From assembly GCA_035527455.1 (NCBI GenBank), contig DATLAN010000400.1, positions 1 to 10,544 of the forward strand: a stretch of 10,544 bases of DNA, written 5' to 3'. Positions 5,762-10,544 of the stretch are shown piece by piece. How positions within the stretch are numbered: position 1 is the stretch's first letter; each line of letters begins with the position of its first letter. Under the pieces are notes generated by a model. The model had not been told where the DNA came from. It ran no database searches and saw only the letters and a program-made list of their open reading frames with translations. The stretch comes from DATLAN01 sp035527455 (lineage in GTDB: Bacteria; Planctomycetota; Planctomycetia; Pirellulales; Thermoguttaceae). Made by a program: the position numbers and the translations under genes.

Positions 5762-8700
5762 ATGAAGAACCGAGTTGTCCGAACCGTCAGCCTGTTGACT
5801 GTTCTCGCCGGGGCCGGCACCGCTGCCGCCACTCCCCCTCTTCACCCGGTGGGCGATTTCGACTCGCTACCAACATGGCCGAAGGAAATCCCCGCGGAGA
5901 TGGTGGAGTTGGAGATTCGCCCGCCACCGGACGCCGCGCTGCGACAGCAACGTTTCGAACAACGCAATGATCCAGAAAGCATTCGGGCCTTGTGCCTGAA
6001 ACTGAACGAGGCAATCGAACCCGATGCTCCCGGCCTGGGCGCCTTCCGACATCTGGTGCAGCAGGCCGATTATGCCGAAGCCCTCGACGCCTATCGCGCC
6101 TACTTTTTCGCCAAGCTGAGGAACCCGGAGAAATACGGGGCGCACTGGCAGAACCTGACCGGCTACCAATTGAAGGCGGGCAAGAAATGGGTGCTCAAAC
6201 GGGTCGACCCGAAATTCGTCGAATGGGCCATGCAAGGGGTTTACACGGTTGATTCCCTCCAAGGCAAGGTCGGGCCGCCCGGACAAATGGCATGGGTGCC
6301 TTACGCGCTGCGACTCCCCGCAGGGGCCACCTACGGCCGGACGGGCAATGACCATCCGTTCTGGCAATCCGAGAAGGGCTTGGCGGTTCGGAAAGAGATC
6401 GAGTTCTTTCGGGCTTTGAACAAATTTCCACTCGATTTCATGCCGCTGCCCACCCGTTTACTGGAGTCGTATGTCCTGACCGGAAACCGCGGACATCTCA
6501 GGCGGTGCTGCGAAATCCTGGACGACTGTACCCTCAACGCGCGGAGGGATATCGATGCCTTTGCGATTGACATCCGCAGCGCAACGGAACTCGAGTCGGA
6601 ACGGCTGCGTGACTTTCCGGGCATGATGCGGGTGATGGTTGATGAACGTCCGGAGCTTGCCGAGCAGTTCGACTCGGCTACCCTGGCCCGGCTGACGTTG
6701 CACCTGCTGAGCGATTTCATTCCCTACACGATCCGGGCCAAGCGCACGGAATTGGCCAACTGGGGCATCATGGGGATCGGCAACGCCTTTCACTTCGCCA
6801 CCCTGTTCCAGGAGTTCAAGAGCATGACCTATGCCCGCCGGGAACTCTGGCGGCTTTGGAATATCAACTTCACGCAATTTTTCGCGTTGGACGGCGCAGC
6901 GTGGGAGGCCTGCGATACCGGCCACAGTCGCATCGCCGTACCTCGGGCGCGTGAATGTATGCCTTACTGTTTGCTGCCGGAAGTTGCAGGTCCTCTGGAG
7001 CGCGAGGCCTTTGATGACTTGCTGCGTGATCGCATGCGCTACGTGGTGGTCCAGATGACGCCACGGGCTCGTCAACACCCGCGTTTCGATCCGGATTACC
7101 TATCGCATCCGACCTACGAATGGCTCGAACCCAAGTGGACCACCTTCGACACCGTATCTCCCATGAAGGAGCTGCTATGGGACCGGGAATGCGAAGTCCG
7201 CAACCGGTTGCAGACGGTCATGAAGAACATGGGGCGCATCGAGGCCGCGGACCCGCCCGCGGTTCGATCTGATCTCGCGCCCTATGCGGCCATGTACTTC
7301 CTCCGCGACAGTTGGGACAAGGACGCGGAGCATTTCCAACTGTCCGACTACCAGGGTTCCTCCGCCAATCTTCCCATGCGTTACGTGCCCCATAAGTCGG
7401 TGATCTTCGGCCGGGAAACGGGACGCTTCGACCTGTCCAAGAATGGATGCAACCTGGTGGTGGGCAACGGTATCACCGTGGACCGCAAGCCCGGCAACTT
7501 CTACCACGGCTGGGCGAAGACGGGAGGGAAAACGATCTATTGCGCCCAGCCGGACCGCACCGTCGTGGGACATCGGTTTCATAGTTCGGATCGATTCGAT
7601 CTTGCGGAATCCGTACAGGACCATCCGTACTACCGACCACCCCAAGGCGTACGCAAAGACAGCCACATCTTCAACCTCTACAACGTGATCCCGGGCTTGG
7701 ACAACCAACCGGTTGACGACGTGAAGGCGATTCGGCAGGTCTTTGCCCTGCGCGGCGAAGGCCTGTACCTCGTCAATACACGCATCGAAAACCCCAGCGG
7801 AGCCAAGCGCGAATACGCGCAGTTCTTCGCGCTTCCCGCCTGGGTGCCGGCCACCCGGATTGAAGAGGCCAAAAGCAAGATCAAGGAATTGCGCGAAGCG
7901 GGCCACCGGCTGATCATCGAGGATCCGGAACGCGGTTTCCTGGCCACGTCCAATATCGGCCGTGATAATGTCTCGATCCACCTGGCCGCAAATGGGTCTT
8001 TACAGTTCGGAAATATGCTAGACGGTAAGGGGGATCACGTTTCCACCAACCCGCAGCTTGACCTCATGGAGGAGGCCTTGGCCAAGTTCGTCAGCCGGAA
8101 GGTGAGCGATCCCGACTTCGCCAAGGGATGGCTGTCCGAACTTCTGCGCCCGGTTTCCGTTCGCTGGACGGGCGAGGGCAGTCAGGTATTCCAGATGGTT
8201 CTCGCCATGCGCAACGCCGCGGATAACGAGATGCAGGCGCCGCTTTCCGGTGGTCTGCGCGCCTATCAAACCACGCATGGCCCGGAAGGGGTGCTCGGTT
8301 CCGCGGTCATCACCCAAAACGGCACGCCGGTCTGGTTCCAAGCCGGGCCGCGCACGCTGAATCTCCTACATGCGGGGCCGGTCCAGGCCAAAGCGGAAGC
8401 GCTGATGGCGATGAGAAAGGACGAAATCATCTGCGGCATGGTGTTGGGAGCCGAGGCAATAATCATTCAGGGTAAGAGTTATCTCTTGTCTGCGCCCGAT
8501 GCGGAGTTTGCCTTCGCAATGAATGGTAGCTTCACCAGTACCCCTGTACGCCGGCCGATCGATACCGTGCACATAGCGCCGGACCGAAACGTATTTGTAG
8601 ACGACGTCGAGGTCTCCTTCGACATTCCAAGCCAGGATACCCATGATATCGAGTTTCGATATACGCTCGACGGAAGTGACCCGACCCTGGATTCACCCCG

Positions 8701-9439
8701 GTACACGAAGCCATTTACAATCGATCGCACGTCGATGGTCAAGGTGCGCCCATTTCGGAAAGGCTTGGCCGCCACGCCGTGGAACTTCCCGGGAACGGAC
8801 GCGGGCAAGACCATGGCCACCATCCTGACAAAGGTCGGCTACAAGCCTGCCCGGAACGTGACAGGGCTCGAGCCGGGGCTGCAGTACGAATACCTTGAAA
8901 GTGATTGGCCGGATCTGTTCATGAACGGCGGCAGCAGCGGCGTAATCCCGGTTACACAGTGGGGTCACGCCGCCGGGCTGCTGGTCCCGGAAGAGATCGC
9001 TCGTATCCGTCAGGGTGACTTGGCTTATGCGATCCGCTACACGGGATACCTCGATATTCCGGAAGACGGCGTCTACGTTCTTCATGCGCCCGAGCACCTG
9101 TTCGATGTCACCATGGATGCCGGTTTCGACCTGCGCGTGTGGGTGGATGGTGACGAGTGGTTTCCGTCCCCCGGCATCCATGCGCAGAACACCTGGTCGG
9201 TAGCCCTGAAAAAGGGACTGCACGATTTCCAGGTCGCTTTCGTCGATTTCAGATACAAGACGTTCAAGAGCGAATATTGGCTGCCCTGGCAGCAAGAGGA
9301 GGTCTGGCAAGGCATCCCCACCCTGCGGGTCTCCGGCCCGGGAATGGCGAAACAGCCTTTGCCGCGGTCATGGCTGAAGCGTCGTATTCAAACGCGAACA
9401 CAGACGAATTCAAACGTGCTATCAAAGGACCCTTTCTGA
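5762..9439 (+). CDS. Secreted heparinase-II/III-like protein with chitobiase-C-like and PA14-like modules
   Basis: This encodes 1225 residues, starting at the first ATG after an in-frame TAG at 5750. The leader AGAGAGA is a weak ribosome site. Residues 1-23 form a signal peptide. YAEALDAYRAYFFAKL (104-119) and the helical stretch to about 480 resemble the alpha toroid of heparinase-II/III-type polysaccharide lyases: ANWGIMGIG at 332-340 and DGAAWEACDTGH at 377-388 sit where such enzymes have their N-H/N-W and DG-x-x-E-x-x-x-x-YH segments. APYAAMYFLRDSWD (506-519), HKSVIFG (544-550) and GRFDLSKNG (554-562) mark the following sandwich domain. Residues 951-1001 (YTLDGSDPT at 967-975) match chitobiase C-terminal/FN3-associated modules. 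Residues 1040-1165 (DGVYVL, LRVWVDGDEW) look PA14-like and probably bind glycan. The usual catalytic Tyr before His388 and the H-x-H motif appear replaced, so lyase activity is uncertain. It is divergent from the minus-strand operon and likely serves the same glycan. The basic last 40 residues are unassigned. Confidence 0.8.
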   Translation: MKNRVVRTVSLLTVLAGAGTAAATPPLHPVGDFDSLPTWPKEIPAEMVELEIRPPPDAALRQQRFEQRNDPESIRALCLKLNEAIEPDAPGLGAFRHLVQQADYAEALDAYRAYFFAKLRNPEKYGAHWQNLTGYQLKAGKKWVLKRVDPKFVEWAMQGVYTVDSLQGKVGPPGQMAWVPYALRLPAGATYGRTGNDHPFWQSEKGLAVRKEIEFFRALNKFPLDFMPLPTRLLESYVLTGNRGHLRRCCEILDDCTLNARRDIDAFAIDIRSATELESERLRDFPGMMRVMVDERPELAEQFDSATLARLTLHLLSDFIPYTIRAKRTELANWGIMGIGNAFHFATLFQEFKSMTYARRELWRLWNINFTQFFALDGAAWEACDTGHSRIAVPRARECMPYCLLPEVAGPLEREAFDDLLRDRMRYVVVQMTPRARQHPRFDPDYLSHPTYEWLEPKWTTFDTVSPMKELLWDRECEVRNRLQTVMKNMGRIEAADPPAVRSDLAPYAAMYFLRDSWDKDAEHFQLSDYQGSSANLPMRYVPHKSVIFGRETGRFDLSKNGCNLVVGNGITVDRKPGNFYHGWAKTGGKTIYCAQPDRTVVGHRFHSSDRFDLAESVQDHPYYRPPQGVRKDSHIFNLYNVIPGLDNQPVDDVKAIRQVFALRGEGLYLVNTRIENPSGAKREYAQFFALPAWVPATRIEEAKSKIKELREAGHRLIIEDPERGFLATSNIGRDNVSIHLAANGSLQFGNMLDGKGDHVSTNPQLDLMEEALAKFVSRKVSDPDFAKGWLSELLRPVSVRWTGEGSQVFQMVLAMRNAADNEMQAPLSGGLRAYQTTHGPEGVLGSAVITQNGTPVWFQAGPRTLNLLHAGPVQAKAEALMAMRKDEIICGMVLGAEAIIIQGKSYLLSAPDAEFAFAMNGSFTSTPVRRPIDTVHIAPDRNVFVDDVEVSFDIPSQDTHDIEFRYTLDGSDPTLDSPRYTKPFTIDRTSMVKVRPFRKGLAATPWNFPGTDAGKTMATILTKVGYKPARNVTGLEPGLQYEYLESDWPDLFMNGGSSGVIPVTQWGHAAGLLVPEEIARIRQGDLAYAIRYTGYLDIPEDGVYVLHAPEHLFDVTMDAGFDLRVWVDGDEWFPSPGIHAQNTWSVALKKGLHDFQVAFVDFRYKTFKSEYWLPWQQEEVWQGIPTLRVSGPGMAKQPLPRSWLKRRIQTRTQTNSNVLSKDPF

Positions 9440-9527
9440 GACGATGGTCGACAAGCAGTTCTTGTGCCAGCTAACCTGCATCGGTCGCCCTCTGCGCTAG
9501 ATGCGCCGCCTGCTTTGCTCGCACAGA

Positions 9528-9588
9528 ACTAACCGACCTCGGGCACGAACGAAATCTGCTTGGGTGCCCATGTCACGCCCTCCTGTGC
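9528..9588. repeat. Two-block direct repeat, copy 2
   Basis: ACTAACCGACC (9528-9538) and GTCACGCCCTCCTGTGC (9572-9588) repeat the blocks of 5166-5219 exactly, here separated by 33 rather than 26 bases. The middle contains its own potential hairpin, GGGCAC (9541-9546) with GTGCCC (9564-9569). Copies lie about 4.4 kb apart on either side of the lyase-like gene. Confidence 0.7.
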
Positions 9589-9602
9589 GCACTGGTTTCG
9601 GC

Positions 9603-9611
9603 TGGTATGAT
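9603..9611 (+). promoter_or_regulatory. Extended -10 promoter-like site
   Basis: TGGTATGAT contains a TG dinucleotide one base before TATGAT (5/6 to TATAAT), the pattern of an extended -10. No good -35 box lies 16-18 bases upstream. Transcription would begin around 9618, directly before the palindrome at 9621-9639. Confidence 0.3.
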
Positions 9612-9620
9612 GCCCCCTTT

Positions 9621-9639
9621 GTCCAACGTATCATTGGAC
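9621..9639. promoter_or_regulatory. Inverted repeat GTCCAA-N7-TTGGAC, possible operator
   Basis: Perfect six-base arms are separated by seven bases, giving a 19-base dyad of a size bound by dimeric repressors. It would cover the first transcribed bases if the site at 9603-9611 is a promoter. A short RNA hairpin is the alternative. No matching second site was seen in the window. Confidence 0.35.
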
Positions 9640-9702
9640 GACAATTATGGCAGCAGTTGGATTCACCGAGCTAACGGATACAAGCCACCGGGGAATCAGC
9701 AC

Positions 9703-9780
9703 ATGGCGTGGCCACAGAAAGTCAAAGAGAACCTGCTCGTTCAATGCGGCCTGCTTGCTCGGGGCATGTCGATGCTGTGA
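9703..9780 (+). pseudogene. Remnant resembling the N-terminus of an HNH-endonuclease family
   Basis: ATG 9703, with GGGGAA seven nt upstream, opens a 25-codon frame ending at TGA 9778-9780. Its first 16 residues, MAWPQKVKENLLVQCG, resemble the opening of a family of small bacterial HNH proteins that continue with R-x-C-C-x-C-H and then a K-I-E-x-H-H-I core. The C-C/H-H core is not found in this frame. A one-base shift gives RPACSGH, a loose echo of the expected segment, and nothing further is recognisable. I read it as a broken or decayed gene. The match rests on memory of the family and 16 residues, so chance similarity is possible. Confidence 0.35.
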
Positions 9781-9918
9781 TCACATCCAGTTCCTTTTCG
9801 AGTGCTTATCTCTTTCCCTCACCCGACCCTACCTCGCCGGTTCACTACGTCGGTCGGTGCGGACAGGAAATCCTCGCGAGCGCCTTGGACATGGTTGGAA
9901 CGAGCAGCTATGCTGTAA

Positions 9919-10143
9919 CATGGTCAGCTTGACAGGCTATCAGCGCACTTACTACTGTCGTTTGTCGGTACGATCCTCAAGGACAACACGGTAGAAAAGA
10001 GTGACGTCGCGGCCTTCTCTACTGGCGAACGCCATATCCGGGCTGTCCTTGAAGTAGTGGCGAAGGATGAAGAGAATGCAACCGGATGGGTCGAAATGAC
10101 GATTCTGCCCCGTAAACCACAAGATGGCCATTGGAGAATATGA
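9919..10143 (+). pseudogene. Protein-like reading frame without a normal start (unrecognised)
   Basis: The frame is open from after TAA 9916-9918 to TGA 10141-10143. From about 9949 it has a balanced, protein-like translation (LLLSFVGTILKDNTVEKSD, then a GERHIRAVLEVVAKDEEN segment and a TGWVEMTILPRKPQ end) and many G-starting codons (GTC, GAC, GAA, GCG), unlike its surroundings. No ATG, GTG or TTG exists in frame before GTG at about 10045, so it is either a 3' fragment of a broken gene or a gene using a CTG start such as 9955. A frameshift between 9919 and 9932 would join it to the frame open at 9708-9932. I do not recognise the family. It ends 29 nt before the start of the next gene. Confidence 0.4.
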
Positions 10144-10158
10144 GGGCAAAAACCGAAC

Positions 10159-10164
10159 AGGAGG
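10159..10164 (+). promoter_or_regulatory. Ribosome binding site AGGAGG
   Basis: A full AGGAGG lies eight nt before ATG 10173. It selects this ATG over the out-of-frame ATG at 10165, which hits a stop after three codons, and over the in-frame ATG at 10182. Confidence 0.75.
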
Positions 10165-10172
10165 ATGCTTCG

Positions 10173-10544
10173 ATGAAGAGAATGACTGCCGTTCTTGCGA
10201 GTATCTTGGTCATCTGCGGCGCGGCTGCGCAGGCGGCGACTGTGAATGTCGAAGGTGGATTGATCGTTTGCATCGGTGCGGAGGCGCTTCAGAGCGTCGC
10301 GGACCATTGGAGGAAGCCCGGCTGCATCTTCCATTGTTTGGAAAGGTCGGACGACGAGGTTTCCGACGTTCGGGCAAGGATCCAGGCGGCCGGCTGCTAC
10401 GGGAAGGTTTCCGCGGCGCGATTCGACCTCGAGCGTCTACCGTATATCGACAATTTGGTGAACCTAGTGATTGTGGAGTCCGGTATCGAAGTCCCCGATT
10501 CCGAGGTGCAGAGGGTGCTCGCACCGTACGGCGTAGCCATCGTC
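10173..10544 (+). CDS. Secreted methyltransferase-like N-terminus of a probable PQQ-propeller protein (3' part missing)
   Basis: Frame open from ATG 10173 to the window end (124 codons, no stop). Residues 1-22 form a signal peptide (MKRM, then a hydrophobic AVLASILVICGAAA core, cut near AQA-A). Residues about 24-124 align from memory with the Rossmann-type methyltransferase-like domain that precedes a PQQ-binding-like beta-propeller in large exported proteins of planctomycete-type bacteria: GGLIVCIG at 28-35, AAGCYGKVSAARFD at about 74-87, LERLPYIDNLVNLVIVE at about 88-104 and VQRVLAPYGVAIV at 112-124. In typical members the first segment is a glycine-rich H-L-G-C-G-D-G-like SAM motif; here it reads CIGAEAL and lacks the glycines, so SAM binding is doubtful. 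The propeller itself lies outside the window and is inferred. The exported location is unusual for a methyltransferase. Preceded by a strong AGGAGG. Confidence 0.7.
   Translation, partial: MKRMTAVLASILVICGAAAQAATVNVEGGLIVCIGAEALQSVADHWRKPGCIFHCLERSDDEVSDVRARIQAAGCYGKVSAARFDLERLPYIDNLVNLVIVESGIEVPDSEVQRVLAPYGVAIV

Larger units (their letters stand above)
9440..10172. other. Intergenic stretch with repeat, promoter-like site and gene remnants
   Basis: No intact, normally started gene was found in these 733 bases. From left to right they hold a featureless stretch to about 9527, repeat copy 2 (9528-9588), an extended -10-like site (9603-9611), a palindrome (9621-9639), a 25-codon HNH-like ORF (9703-9780), about 140 bases with only Ser/Pro/Arg-rich open frames, and a startless protein-like frame (9919-10143). 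The mixture suggests a decayed locus. Confidence 0.5.

Noticed and set aside
9647..9994. Plus-strand ORF of 115 codons starting after the palindrome
   Set aside because: Its Arg/Ser/Cys/Leu-rich composition is not protein-like, and the HNH-like and downstream coding-like signals are in other frames.
9952..10149. Minus-strand ORF of 65 codons
   Set aside because: The plus-strand frame over the same bases has better codon bias and composition; the minus product is rich in Phe, His and Trp as expected for antisense reading.
1..10544. CRISPR array, tRNA, rRNA or insertion sequence
   Set aside because: No regularly spaced repeats, no cloverleaf-like or rRNA-like segments and no transposase motifs were seen on either strand.

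Overview
The window reads as a GC-rich (roughly 60 % by eye) piece of a bacterial chromosome, most likely from the Planctomycetota/Verrucomicrobiota/Lentisphaerota/Kiritimatiellota group and possibly from a metagenome. Every sizeable gene encodes a protein with an N-terminal Sec-type signal peptide. The families (DUF4838, DUF4091/GH123-like, CBM9-like, SUMF1-like, heparinase-II/III-like, and a PQQ-propeller family with a methyltransferase-like front) are typical of carbohydrate-degrading members of that group. The taxonomic call is inference; there is no rRNA or tRNA in the window.

Left part (1-4785, minus strand): a four-gene operon-like run, transcribed right to left. In order it holds a DUF4091/GH123-like glycosidase (4785-2989), a CBM9-like sugar-binding protein starting 3 nt after the glycosidase stop (2985-1969), a formylglycine-generating-enzyme-like protein lacking the catalytic cysteine pair (1915-980), and a DUF4838 protein cut by the window edge (875-1). 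A candidate promoter lies at 4835-4863, just upstream of the first gene.

Middle (4786-5761): a ~1 kb divergent intergenic region with no convincing protein gene. It holds a 12-bp palindrome, an inverted repeat, the first copy of a short two-block repeat, and a doubtful small antisense ORF against the leader of the next gene.

Right part (5762-9439, plus strand): one large gene for a 1225-residue secreted multidomain protein. It has a heparinase-II/III-like toroid and sandwich, a chitobiase-C-terminal-like module and a PA14-like module. The usual lyase tyrosine and histidine motifs look altered.

Right edge (9440-10544): a mostly non-coding or decayed stretch holding the second repeat copy, an extended -10 promoter-like site with a palindrome just after it, a 25-codon ORF resembling the start of an HNH-nuclease family, and a protein-like reading frame without a normal start codon. 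It ends with the first 124 codons of a secreted 'methyltransferase-like plus PQQ-propeller' protein, cut by the window end.

Together the minus-strand operon and the divergent lyase-like gene look like a small polysaccharide-degradation locus acting outside the cytoplasm. The SUMF1-like and heparinase-like members hint at an amino-sugar, uronic-acid or sulfated substrate, but no sulfatase, SusC/SusD pair or regulator gene is visible here.
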